NCBI GenBank assembly: GCA_037176705.1
Contig: JBAWUJ010000119.1
Location: forward strand, 62,001 to 126,000
Direction of reading: 5' to 3'
Length of the DNA stretch: 64,000 nucleotides
Origin: Molossus alvarezi
Lineage: Eukaryota; Chordata; Mammalia; Chiroptera; Molossidae
Part shown: one piece after another, positions 39,221 to 52,947 of the stretch
Numbering within the stretch: position 1 is the stretch's first letter
Layout: each line of letters starts with the position of its first letter
Notes under the pieces: model-generated
Database searches by the model: none
What the model was told of the DNA's origin: nothing
The model's input: only the letters and a program-made list of their open reading frames with translations
Position numbers and translations under genes: made by a program

Positions 39221-41181
39221 AGCTGAAACATTGGTTGTCTACATGCAAGGAGTAAATCCATGAATTGGAAGACACTGACAATACCATGGGTTTTTCACAT
39301 TGAACATCTCTGTGAATTAGAACAAGACGAGTGTTCTAGAACAAATGCACTTGTGCAGTGGACCTGGGTATCCATTTCAATTACTTACACACTAATTATG
39401 CCCGGTGTGCAGGGCATACTTTACATTGCAGTGTTAAACAGTGTTGTAAGTAAATGCAGGTGTCTGCCTCCTTTCCTAGGTGACCAGAAAAGTCAACCTG
39501 TACTAGTTGATGAGGCAGCTTTTCAACATACTACGTTTTAGCCTTGGATATGTGTTGTTGGCCTGGAAGTGTCTAGGAGTCATCTTGATATCCAATAAAT
39601 GCTGGGCTGCAGAAATCAATCACATTGGTTAGGGCAATGTTCAGGTCATGGAAATCTATACCCTATTCAGTTCTACAAACATTCTTTACAGTTGTTACCG
39701 AATGAATCAGTGTCATTCTTGGATCCATCATACATTTCACTGTTTGAACCGATTTCCTCACAAAACATAAGGAGTAGATGCCTCTTTTCTCCTGAGAATT
39801 CACAGTCAACGCTTTCCATCATTGTGAAATGCTGGAATTGTACCTTGTTCATGAATGGAATCTCCTGAACCTATCTTTATATTTCCCTGTGACTAATTCA
39901 GCCAATTTTTTGATAACTGTCAAGTAATCCATCCTCTTATTCAAGCCATTTTAACAAAAAAGTGATCAATTTAAAAGAGGGAGTGTCAGTCTTTGAACAA
40001 TGGTCATGGATTCACTTGTTTCAAGACTATTTCCTTGAAGAACCTAAGGGAACACACTGGCATAGTCAAAAGTGGTCATGACTGGTGTTCTTCTGTGCAG
40101 AATAATATAATAACACTCAGTTCAAGAGCAGAATGGAAACCTTAATACGGTTGCAGTGTCAAATTGACTGTTTGGTGGCTCTCTCTTGTAAGAACTGTGT
40201 TCCAATAGACAACCTGCTTCAAATAATATCCAAATATTGAGAAAAAGACTCTAGGGCTATACCCAGTTCACACGTCATTGAACCACCACTGTTGTACTGT
40301 TTTTCACATTACGTGTTCTCAGTACAGGTGGGGAAAGTATTGATTTAAGGTAATGTGGCAACCTAACTTTTGATAGGTCGTTAGACATACTTTTCCCTCT
40401 AGTTTGTTTGTAGGACGGTGTAACCAAACCCAACCTATTCCAAATGAACTGTGTTAGTACTCTTCCCTTCAGTTGCACGAAAGCCACTTCCAGGAAGCCT
40501 AGAGCGTGAGGCTTCTCAAAGCACATGTTGTTTTGGTTAAGTGTTTAAGAAATGTCCATTTGTAAAGGTGTAATCACACTTAAACTTAGCAGTGGAAGTG
40601 TCTTTCTCTTGTTCCAGACAAAGAGACCCAAGACTTGCGTGTGCAGTCTTGGATATACTGAATTATGGGCAAAACTCTGTGAGAGCCAGGGGCCACATTC
40701 ACTCAGTGGCATGTTTTTCCTTGGGAAGTTAAGTACCTTTGCAGGGAAAGTGTGAACAAACATGTTCTAGTCCCACAACTGTTGGAATGATTGAATATTT
40801 CCATTTGGGTTAAGTTAATGCACAGATCTTGAGTAACATGAACATTTTAATGTACACTCTCCACGTTTTGTGGAGAGATCCAGTCATATCATGGAAACAA
40901 CAACTAGGAAAGAGCACCCTTATGTGTAGAATCAAAAGTCATCCCTTTTTGTGCTCTGTGTGGTTCATGGTTTCAAAGATTGGATCGAATTGAAGCCCAT
41001 TTTTGAAGGCGATACTTGGGAAAAGTTTGGTTTCTGCTGTAGCAGTTGGTTTCGCATGATTCTGACTCAGAACAGAGAACCAACATATGGTCCAGACTGA
41101 ATCAATGGAAAGATGGATAACTACTGGCGTTACACATGTGCATTCTTGAAGCAGTGAAACTGAACACATCTAAAGTGATGT
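39221..41181 (+). repeat. Satellite unit 21 (majority type)
   Basis: State T-T-A-G-C. First of a three-unit majority run. Confidence 0.97.
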
Positions 41182-43142
41182 AGCTGAAACATTGGTTGTC
41201 TACATGCAAGGAGTAAATCCATGAATTGGAAGACACTGACAATACCATGGGTTTTTCACATTGAACATCTCTGTGAATTAGAACAAGACGAGTGTTCTAG
41301 AACAAATGCACTTGTGCAGTGGACCTGGGTATCCATTTCAATTACTTACACACTAATTATGCCCGGTGTGCAGGGCATACTTTACATTGCAGTGTTAAAC
41401 AGTGTTGTAAGTAAATGCAGGTGTCTGCCTCCTTTCCTAGGTGACCAGAAAAGTCAACCTGTACTAGTTGATGAGGCAGCTTTTCAACATACTACGTTTT
41501 AGCCTTGGATATGTGTTGTTGGCCTGGAAGTGTCTAGGAGTCATCTTGATATCCAATAAATGCTGGGCTGCAGAAATCAATCACATTGGTTAGGGCAATG
41601 TTCAGGTCATGGAAATCTATACCCTATTCAGTTCTACAAACATTCTTTACAGTTGTTACCGAATGAATCAGTGTCATTCTTGGATCCATCATACATTTCA
41701 CTGTTTGAACCGATTTCCTCACAAAACATAAGGAGTAGATGCCTCTTTTCTCCTGAGAATTCACAGTCAACGCTTTCCATCATTGTGAAATGCTGGAATT
41801 GTACCTTGTTCATGAATGGAATCTCCTGAACCTATCTTTATATTTCCCTGTGACTAATTCAGCCAATTTTTTGATAACTGTCAAGTAATCCATCCTCTTA
41901 TTCAAGCCATTTTAACAAAAAAGTGATCAATTTAAAAGAGGGAGTGTCAGTCTTTGAACAATGGTCATGGATTCACTTGTTTCAAGACTATTTCCTTGAA
42001 GAACCTAAGGGAACACACTGGCATAGTCAAAAGTGGTCATGACTGGTGTTCTTCTGTGCAGAATAATATAATAACACTCAGTTCAAGAGCAGAATGGAAA
42101 CCTTAATACGGTTGCAGTGTCAAATTGACTGTTTGGTGGCTCTCTCTTGTAAGAACTGTGTTCCAATAGACAACCTGCTTCAAATAATATCCAAATATTG
42201 AGAAAAAGACTCTAGGGCTATACCCAGTTCACACGTCATTGAACCACCACTGTTGTACTGTTTTTCACATTACGTGTTCTCAGTACAGGTGGGGAAAGTA
42301 TTGATTTAAGGTAATGTGGCAACCTAACTTTTGATAGGTCGTTAGACATACTTTTCCCTCTAGTTTGTTTGTAGGACGGTGTAACCAAACCCAACCTATT
42401 CCAAATGAACTGTGTTAGTACTCTTCCCTTCAGTTGCACGAAAGCCACTTCCAGGAAGCCTAGAGCGTGAGGCTTCTCAAAGCACATGTTGTTTTGGTTA
42501 AGTGTTTAAGAAATGTCCATTTGTAAAGGTGTAATCACACTTAAACTTAGCAGTGGAAGTGTCTTTCTCTTGTTCCAGACAAAGAGACCCAAGACTTGCG
42601 TGTGCAGTCTTGGATATACTGAATTATGGGCAAAACTCTGTGAGAGCCAGGGGCCACATTCACTCAGTGGCATGTTTTTCCTTGGGAAGTTAAGTACCTT
42701 TGCAGGGAAAGTGTGAACAAACATGTTCTAGTCCCACAACTGTTGGAATGATTGAATATTTCCATTTGGGTTAAGTTAATGCACAGATCTTGAGTAACAT
42801 GAACATTTTAATGTACACTCTCCACGTTTTGTGGAGAGATCCAGTCATATCATGGAAACAACAACTAGGAAAGAGCACCCTTATGTGTAGAATCAAAAGT
42901 CATCCCTTTTTGTGCTCTGTGTGGTTCATGGTTTCAAAGATTGGATCGAATTGAAGCCCATTTTTGAAGGCGATACTTGGGAAAAGTTTGGTTTCTGCTG
43001 TAGCAGTTGGTTTCGCATGATTCTGACTCAGAACAGAGAACCAACATATGGTCCAGACTGAATCAATGGAAAGATGGATAACTACTGGCGTTACACATGT
43101 GCATTCTTGAAGCAGTGAAACTGAACACATCTAAAGTGATGT
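41182..43142 (+). repeat. Satellite unit 22 (majority type)
   Basis: State T-T-A-G-C. Confidence 0.97.
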
Positions 43143-45103
43143 AGCTGAAACATTGGTTGTCTACATGCAAGGAGTAAATCCATGAATTGGAAGACACTGA
43201 CAATACCATGGGTTTTTCACATTGAACATCTCTGTGAATTAGAACAAGACGAGTGTTCTAGAACAAATGCACTTGTGCAGTGGACCTGGGTATCCATTTC
43301 AATTACTTACACACTAATTATGCCCGGTGTGCAGGGCATACTTTACATTGCAGTGTTAAACAGTGTTGTAAGTAAATGCAGGTGTCTGCCTCCTTTCCTA
43401 GGTGACCAGAAAAGTCAACCTGTACTAGTTGATGAGGCAGCTTTTCAACATACTACGTTTTAGCCTTGGATATGTGTTGTTGGCCTGGAAGTGTCTAGGA
43501 GTCATCTTGATATCCAATAAATGCTGGGCTGCAGAAATCAATCACATTGGTTAGGGCAATGTTCAGGTCATGGAAATCTATACCCTATTCAGTTCTACAA
43601 ACATTCTTTACAGTTGTTACCGAATGAATCAGTGTCATTCTTGGATCCATCATACATTTCACTGTTTGAACCGATTTCCTCACAAAACATAAGGAGTAGA
43701 TGCCTCTTTTCTCCTGAGAATTCACAGTCAACGCTTTCCATCATTGTGAAATGCTGGAATTGTACCTTGTTCATGAATGGAATCTCCTGAACCTATCTTT
43801 ATATTTCCCTGTGACTAATTCAGCCAATTTTTTGATAACTGTCAAGTAATCCATCCTCTTATTCAAGCCATTTTAACAAAAAAGTGATCAATTTAAAAGA
43901 GGGAGTGTCAGTCTTTGAACAATGGTCATGGATTCACTTGTTTCAAGACTATTTCCTTGAAGAACCTAAGGGAACACACTGGCATAGTCAAAAGTGGTCA
44001 TGACTGGTGTTCTTCTGTGCAGAATAATATAATAACACTCAGTTCAAGAGCAGAATGGAAACCTTAATACGGTTGCAGTGTCAAATTGACTGTTTGGTGG
44101 CTCTCTCTTGTAAGAACTGTGTTCCAATAGACAACCTGCTTCAAATAATATCCAAATATTGAGAAAAAGACTCTAGGGCTATACCCAGTTCACACGTCAT
44201 TGAACCACCACTGTTGTACTGTTTTTCACATTACGTGTTCTCAGTACAGGTGGGGAAAGTATTGATTTAAGGTAATGTGGCAACCTAACTTTTGATAGGT
44301 CGTTAGACATACTTTTCCCTCTAGTTTGTTTGTAGGACGGTGTAACCAAACCCAACCTATTCCAAATGAACTGTGTTAGTACTCTTCCCTTCAGTTGCAC
44401 GAAAGCCACTTCCAGGAAGCCTAGAGCGTGAGGCTTCTCAAAGCACATGTTGTTTTGGTTAAGTGTTTAAGAAATGTCCATTTGTAAAGGTGTAATCACA
44501 CTTAAACTTAGCAGTGGAAGTGTCTTTCTCTTGTTCCAGACAAAGAGACCCAAGACTTGCGTGTGCAGTCTTGGATATACTGAATTATGGGCAAAACTCT
44601 GTGAGAGCCAGGGGCCACATTCACTCAGTGGCATGTTTTTCCTTGGGAAGTTAAGTACCTTTGCAGGGAAAGTGTGAACAAACATGTTCTAGTCCCACAA
44701 CTGTTGGAATGATTGAATATTTCCATTTGGGTTAAGTTAATGCACAGATCTTGAGTAACATGAACATTTTAATGTACACTCTCCACGTTTTGTGGAGAGA
44801 TCCAGTCATATCATGGAAACAACAACTAGGAAAGAGCACCCTTATGTGTAGAATCAAAAGTCATCCCTTTTTGTGCTCTGTGTGGTTCATGGTTTCAAAG
44901 ATTGGATCGAATTGAAGCCCATTTTTGAAGGCGATACTTGGGAAAAGTTTGGTTTCTGCTGTAGCAGTTGGTTTCGCATGATTCTGACTCAGAACAGAGA
45001 ACCAACATATGGTCCAGACTGAATCAATGGAAAGATGGATAACTACTGGCGTTACACATGTGCATTCTTGAAGCAGTGAAACTGAACACATCTAAAGTGA
45101 TGT
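43143..45103 (+). repeat. Satellite unit 23 (majority type)
   Basis: State T-T-A-G-C. This is the last majority-type unit; every later unit carries at least one minority allele. Confidence 0.97.
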
Positions 45104-47064
45104 AGCTGAAACATTGGTTGTCTACATGCAAGGAGTAAATCCATGAATTGGAAGACACTGACAATACCATGGGTTTTTCACATTGAACATCTCTGTGAAT
45201 TAGAACAAGACGAGTGTTCTAGAACAAATGCACTTGTGCAGTGGACCTGGGTATCCATTTCAATTACTTACACACTAATTATGCCCGGTGTGCAGGGCAT
45301 ACTTTACATTGCAGTGTTAAACAGTGTTGTAAGTAAATGCAGGTGTCTGCCTCCTTTCCTAGGTGACCAGAAAAGTCAACCTGTACTAGTTGATGAGGCA
45401 GCTTTTCAACATACTACGTTTTAGCCTTGGATATGTGTTGTTGGCCTGGAAGTGTCTAGGAGTCATCTTGATATCCAATAAATGCTGGGCTGCAGAAATC
45501 AATCACATTGGTTAGGGCAATGTTCAGGTCATGGAAATCTATACCCTATTCAGTTCTACAAACATTCTTTACAGTTGTTACCGAATGAATCAGTGTCATT
45601 CTTGGATCCATCATACATTTCACTGTTTGAACCGATTTCCTCACAAAACATAAGGAGTAGATGCCTCTTTTCTCCTGAGAATTCACAGTCAACGCTTTCC
45701 ATCATTGTGAAATGCTGGAATTGTACCTTGTTCATGAATGGAATCTCCTGAACCTATCTTTATATTTCCCTGTGACTAATTCAGCCAATTTTTTGATAAC
45801 TGTCAAGTAATCCATCCTCTTATTCAAGCCATTTTAACAAAAAAGTGATCAATTTAAAAGAGGGAGTGTCAGTCTTTGAACAATGGTCATGGATTCACTT
45901 GTTTCAAGACTATTTCCTTGAAGAACCTAAGGGAACACACTGGCATAGTCAAAAGTGGTCATGACTGGTGTTCTTCTGTGCAGAATAATATAATAACACT
46001 CAGTTCAAGAGCAGAATGGAAACCTTAATACGGTTGCAGTGTCAAATTGACTGTTTGGTGGCTCTCTCTTGTAAGAACTGTGTTCCAATAGACAACCTGC
46101 TTCAAATAATATCCAAATATTGAGAAAAAGACTCTAGGGCTATACCCAGTTCACACGTCATTGAACCACCACTGTTGTACTGTTTTTCACATTACGTGTT
46201 CTCAGTACAGGTGGGGAAAGTATTGATTTAAGGTAATGTGGCAACCTAACTTTTGATAGGTCGTTAGACATACTTTTCCCTCTAGTTTGTTTGTAGGACG
46301 GTGTAACCAAACCCAACCTATTCCAAATGAACTGTGTTAGTACTCTTCCCTTCAGTTGCACGAAAGCCACTTCCAGGAAGCCTAGAGCGTGAGGCTTCTC
46401 AAAGCACATGTTGTTTTGGTTAAGTGTTTAAGAAATGTCCATTTGTAAAGGTGTAATCACACTTAAACTTAGCAGTGGAAGTGTCTTTCTCTTGTTCCAG
46501 ACAAAGAGACACAAGACTTGCGTGTGCAGTCTTGGATATACTGAATTATGGGCAAAACTCTGTGAGAGCCAGGGGCCACATTCACTCAGTGGCATGTTTT
46601 TCCTTGGGAAGTTAAGTACCTTTGCAGGGAAAGTGTGAACAAACATGTTCTAGTCCCACAACTGTTGGAATGATTGAATATTTCCATTTGGGTTAAGTTA
46701 ATGCACAGATCTTGAGTAACATGAACATTTTAATGTACACTCTCCACGTTTTGTGGAGAGATCCAGTCATATCATGGAAACAACAACTAGGAAAGAGCAC
46801 CCTTATGTGTAGAATCAAAAGTCATCCCTTTTTGTGCTCTGTGTGGTTCATGGTTTCAAAGATTGGATCGAATTGAAGCCCATTTTTGAAGGCGATACTT
46901 GGGAAAAGTTTGGTTTCTGCTGTAGCAGTTGGTTTCGCATGATTCTGACTCAGAACAGAGAACCAACATATGGTCCAGACTGAATCAATGGAAAGATGGA
47001 TAACTACTGGCGTTACACATGTGCATTCTTGAAGCAGTGAAACTGAACACATCTAAAGTGATGT
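45104..47064 (+). repeat. Satellite unit 24 (1408A)
   Basis: State T-T-A-G-A. A at 46511. First unit of the variant-rich right-hand domain. Confidence 0.97.
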
Positions 47065-49025
47065 AGCTGAAACATTGGTTGTCTACATGCAAGGAGTAAA
47101 TCCATGAATTGGAAGACACTGACAATACCATGGGTTTTTCACATTGAACATCTCTGTGAATTAGAACAAGACGAGTGTTCTAGAACAAATGCACTTGTGC
47201 AGTGGACCTGGGTATCCATTTCAATTACTTACACACTAATTATGCCCGGTGTGCAGGGCATACTTTACATTGCAGTGTTAAACAGTGTTGTAAGTAAATG
47301 CAGGTGTCTGCCTCCTTTCCTAGGTGACCAGAAAAGTCAACCTGTACTAGTTGATGAGGCAGCTTTTCAACATACTACGTTTTAGCCTTGGATATGTGTT
47401 GTTGGCCTGGAAGTGTCTAGGAGTCATCTTGATATCCAATAAATGCTGGGCTGCAGAAATCAATCACATTGGTTAGGGCAATGTTCAGGTCATGGAAATC
47501 TATACCCTATTCAGTTCTACAAACATTCTTTACAGTTGTTACCGAATGAATCAGTGTCATTCTTGGATCCATCATACAGTTCACTGTTTGAACCGATTTC
47601 CTCACAAAACATAAGGAGTAGATGCCTCTTTTCTCCTGAGAATTCACAGTCAACGCTTTCCATCATTGTGAAATGCTGGAATTGTACCTTGTTCATGAAT
47701 GGAATCTCCTGAACCTATCTTTATATTTCCCTGTGACTAATTCAGCCAATTTTTTGATAACTGTCAAGTAATCCATCCTCTTATTCAAGCCATTTTAACA
47801 AAAAAGTGATCAATTTAAAAGAGGGAGTGTCAGTCTTTGAACAATGGTCATGGATTCACTTGTTTCAAGACTATTTCCTTGAAGAACCTAAGGGAACACA
47901 CTGGCATAGTCAAAAGTGGTCATGACTGGTGTTCTTCTGTGCAGAATAATATAATAACACTCAGTTCAAGAGCAGAATGGAAACCTTAATACGGTTGCAG
48001 TGTCAAATTGACTGTTTGGTGGCTCTCTCTTGTAAGAACTGTGTTCCAATAGACAACCTGCTTCAAATAATATCCAAATATTGAGAAAAAGACTCTAGGG
48101 CTATACCCAGTTCACACGTCATTGAACCACCACTGTTGTACTGTTTTTCACATTACGTGTTCTCAGTACAGGTGGGGAAAGTATTGATTTAAGGTAATGT
48201 GGCAACCTAACTTTTGATAGGTCGTTAGACATACTTTTCCCTCTAGTTTGTTTGTAGGACAGTGTAACCAAACCCAACCTATTCCAAATGAACTGTGTTA
48301 GTACTCTTCCCTTCAGTTGCACGAAAGCCACTTCCAGGAAGCCTAGAGCGTGAGGCTTCTCAAAGCACATGTTGTTTTGGTTAAGTGTTTAAGAAATGTC
48401 CATTTGTAAAGGTGTAATCACACTTAAACTTAGCAGTGGAAGTGTCTTTCTCTTGTTCCAGACAAAGAGACACAAGACTTGCGTGTGCAGTCTTGGATAT
48501 ACTGAATTATGGGCAAAACTCTGTGAGAGCCAGGGGCCACATTCACTCAGTGGCATGTTTTTCCTTGGGAAGTTAAGTACCTTTGCAGGGAAAGTGTGAA
48601 CAAACATGTTCTAGTCCCACAACTGTTGGAATGATTGAATATTTCCATTTGGGTTAAGTTAATGCACAGATCTTGAGTAACATGAACATTTTAATGTACA
48701 CTCTCCACGTTTTGTGGAGAGATCCAGTCATATCATGGAAACAACAACTAGGAAAGAGCACCCTTATGTGTAGAATCAAAAGTCATCCCTTTTTGTGCTC
48801 TGTGTGGTTCATGGTTTCAAAGATTGGATCGAATTGAAGCCCATTTTTGAAGGCGATACTTGGGAAAAGTTTGGTTTCTGCTGTAGCAGTTGGTTTCGCA
48901 TGATTCTGACTCAGAACAGAGAACCAACATATGGTCCAGACTGAATCAATGGAAAGATGGATAACTACTGGCGTTACACATGTGCATTCTTGAAGCAGTG
49001 AAACTGAACACATCTAAAGTGATGT
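47065..49025 (+). repeat. Satellite unit 25 (515G, 1197A, 1408A)
   Basis: State T-G-A-A-A. G at 47579, A at 48261, A at 48472. The 515G allele occurs only here and in unit 26. Confidence 0.97.
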
Positions 49026-50986
49026 AGCTGAAACATTGGTTGTCTACATGCAAGGAGTAAATCCATGAATTGGAAGACACTGACAATACCATGGGTTTTT
49101 CACATTGAACATCTCTGTGAATTAGAACAAGACGAGTGTTCTAGAACAAATGCACTTGTGCAGTGGACCTGGGTATCCATTTCAATTACTTACACACTAA
49201 TTATGCCCGGTGTGCAGGGCATACTTTACATTGCAGTGTTAAACAGTGTTGTAAGTAAATGCAGGTGTCTGCCTCCTTTCCTAGGTGACCAGAAAAGTCA
49301 ACCTGTACTAGTTGATGAGGCAGCTTTTCAACATACTACGTTTTAGCCTTGGATATGTGTTGTTGGCCTGGAAGTGTCTAGGAGTCATCTTGATATCCAA
49401 TAAATGCTGGGCTGCAGAAATCAATCACATTGGTTAGGGCAATGTTCAGGTCATGGAAATCTATACCCTATTCAGTTCTACAAACATTCTTTACAGTTGT
49501 TACCGAATGAATCAGTGTCATTCTTGGATCCATCATACAGTTCACTGTTTGAACCGATTTCCTCACAAAACATAAGGAGTAGATGCCTCTTTTCTCCTGA
49601 GAATTCACAGTCAACGCTTTCCATCATTGTGAAATGCTGGAATTGTACCTTGTTCATGAATGGAATCTCCTGAACCTATCTTTATATTTCCCTGTGACTA
49701 ATTCAGCCAATTTTTTGATAACTGTCAAGTAATCCATCCTCTTATTCAAGCCATTTTAACAAAAAAGTGATCAATTTAAAAGAGGGAGTGTCAGTCTTTG
49801 AACAATGGTCATGGATTCACTTGTTTCAAGACTATTTCCTTGAAGAACCTAAGGGAACACACTGGCATAGTCAAAAGTGGTCATGACTGGTGTTCTTCTG
49901 TGCAGAATAATATAATAACACTCAGTTCAAGAGCAGAATGGAAACCTTAATACGGTTGCAGTGTCAAATTGACTGTTTGGTGGCTCTCTCTTGTAAGAAC
50001 TGTGTTCCAATAGACAACCTGCTTCAAATAATATCCAAATATTGAGAAAAAGACTCTAGGGCTATACCCAGTTCACACGTCATTGAACCACCACTGTTGT
50101 ACTGTTTTTCACATTACGTGTTCTCAGTACAGGTGGGGAAAGTATTGATTTAAGGTAATGTGGCAACCTAACTTTTGATAGGTCGTTAGACATACTTTTC
50201 CCTCTAGTTTGTTTGTAGGACAGTGTAACCAAACCCAACCTATTCCAAATGAACTGTGTTAGTACTCTTCCCTTCAGTTGCACGAAAGCCACTTCCAGGA
50301 AGCCTAGAGCGTGAGGCTTCTCAAAGCACATGTTGTTTTGGTTAAGTGTTTAAGAAATGTCCATTTGTAAAGGTGTAATCACACTTAAACTTAGCAGTGG
50401 AAGTGTCTTTCTCTTGTTCCAGACAAAGAGACACAAGACTTGCGTGTGCAGTCTTGGATATACTGAATTATGGGCAAAACTCTGTGAGAGCCAGGGGCCA
50501 CATTCACTCAGTGGCATGTTTTTCCTTGGGAAGTTAAGTACCTTTGCAGGGAAAGTGTGAACAAACATGTTCTAGTCCCACAACTGTTGGAATGATTGAA
50601 TATTTCCATTTGGGTTAAGTTAATGCACAGATCTTGAGTAACATGAACATTTTAATGTACACTCTCCACGTTTTGTGGAGAGATCCAGTCATATCATGGA
50701 AACAACAACTAGGAAAGAGCACCCTTATGTGTAGAATCAAAAGTCATCCCTTTTTGTGCTCTGTGTGGTTCATGGTTTCAAAGATTGGATCGAATTGAAG
50801 CCCATTTTTGAAGGCGATACTTGGGAAAAGTTTGGTTTCTGCTGTAGCAGTTGGTTTCGCATGATTCTGACTCAGAACAGAGAACCAACATATGGTCCAG
50901 ACTGAATCAATGGAAAGATGGATAACTACTGGCGTTACACATGTGCATTCTTGAAGCAGTGAAACTGAACACATCTAAAGTGATGT
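49026..50986 (+). repeat. Satellite unit 26 (515G, 1197A, 1408A)
   Basis: State T-G-A-A-A. G at 49540, A at 50222, A at 50433. Identical neighbour of unit 25, so it probably arose by a single-unit duplication. Confidence 0.97.
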
Positions 50987-52947
50987 AGCTGAAACATTGG
51001 TTGTCTACATGCAAGGAGTAAATCCATGAATTGGAAGACACTGACAATACCATGGGTTTTTCACATTGAACATCTCTGTGAATTAGAACAAGACGAGTGT
51101 TCTAGAACAAATGCACTTGTGCAGTGGACCTGGGTATCCATTTCAATTACTTACACACTAATTATGCCCGGTGTGCAGGGCATACTTTACATTGCAGTGT
51201 TAAACAGTGTTGTAAGTAAATGCAGGTGTCTGCCTCCTTTCCTAGGTGACCAGAAAAGTCAACCTGTACTAGTTGATGAGGCAGCTTTTCAACATACTAC
51301 GTTTTAGCCTTGGATATGTGTTGTTGGCCTGGAAGTGTCTAGGAGTCATCTTGATATCCAATAAATGCTGGGCTGCAGAAATCAATCACATTGGTTAGGG
51401 CAATGTTCAGGTCATGGAAATCTATACCCTATTCAGTTCTACAAACATTCTTTACAGTTGTTACCGAATGAATCAGTGTCATTCTTGGATCCATCATACA
51501 TTTCACTGTTTGAACCGATTTCCTCACAAAACATAAGGAGTAGATGCCTCTTTTCTCCTGAGAATTCACAGTCAACGCTTTCCATCATTGTGAAATGCTG
51601 GAATTGTACCTTGTTCATGAATGGAATCTCCTGAACCTATCTTTATATTTCCCTGTGACTAATTCAGCCAATTTTTTGATAACTGTCAAGTACTCCATCC
51701 TCTTATTCAAGCCATTTTAACAAAAAAGTGATCAATTTAAAAGAGGGAGTGTCAGTCTTTGAACAATGGTCATGGATTCACTTGTTTCAAGACTATTTCC
51801 TTGAAGAACCTAAGGGAACACACTGGCATAGTCAAAAGTGGTCATGACTGGTGTTCTTCTGTGCAGAATAATATAATAACACTCAGTTCAAGAGCAGAAT
51901 GGAAACCTTAATACGGTTGCAGTGTCAAATTGACTGTTTGGTGGCTCTCTCTTGTAAGAACTGTGTTCCAATAGACAACCTGCTTCAAATAATATCCAAA
52001 TATTGAGAAAAAGACTCTAGGGCTATACCCAGTTCACACGTCATTGAACCACCACTGTTGTACTGTTTTTCACATTACGTGTTCTCAGTACAGGTGGGGA
52101 AAGTATTGATTTAAGGTAATGTGGCAACCTAACTTTTGATAGGTCGTTAGACATACTTTTCCCTCTAGTTTGTTTGTAGGACAGTGTAACCAAACCCAAC
52201 CTATTCCAAATGAACTGTGTTAGTACTCTTCCCTTCAGTTGCACGAAAGCCACTTCCAGGAAGCCTAGAGCGTGAGGCTTCTCAAAGCACATGTTGTTTT
52301 GGTTAAGTGTTTAAGAAATGTCCATTTGTAAAGGTGTAATCACACTTAAACTTAGCAGTGGAAGTGTCTTTCTCTTGTTCCAGACAAAGAGACACAAGAC
52401 TTGCGTGTGCAGTCTTGGATATACTGAATTATGGGCAAAACTCTGTGAGAGCCAGGGGCCACATTCACTCAGTGGCATGTTTTTCCTTGGGAAGTTAAGT
52501 ACCTTTGCAGGGAAAGTGTGAACAAACATGTTCTAGTCCCACAACTGTTGGAATGATTGAATATTTCCATTTGGGTTAAGTTAATGCACAGATCTTGAGT
52601 AACATGAACATTTTAATGTACACTCTCCACGTTTTGTGGAGAGATCCAGTCATATCATGGAAACAACAACTAGGAAAGAGCACCCTTATGTGTAGAATCA
52701 AAAGTCATCCCTTTTTGTGCTCTGTGTGGTTCATGGTTTCAAAGATTGGATCGAATTGAAGCCCATTTTTGAAGGCGATACTTGGGAAAAGTTTGGTTTC
52801 TGCTGTAGCAGTTGGTTTCGCATGATTCTGACTCAGAACAGAGAACCAACATATGGTCCAGACTGAATCAATGGAAAGATGGATAACTACTGGCGTTACA
52901 CATGTGCATTCTTGAAGCAGTGAAACTGAACACATCTAAAGTGATGT
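50987..52947 (+). repeat. Satellite unit 27 (707C, 1197A, 1408A)
   Basis: State T-T-C-A-A. C at 51693, A at 52183, A at 52394. First unit with the 707C allele, which then persists to the window end. Confidence 0.97.
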
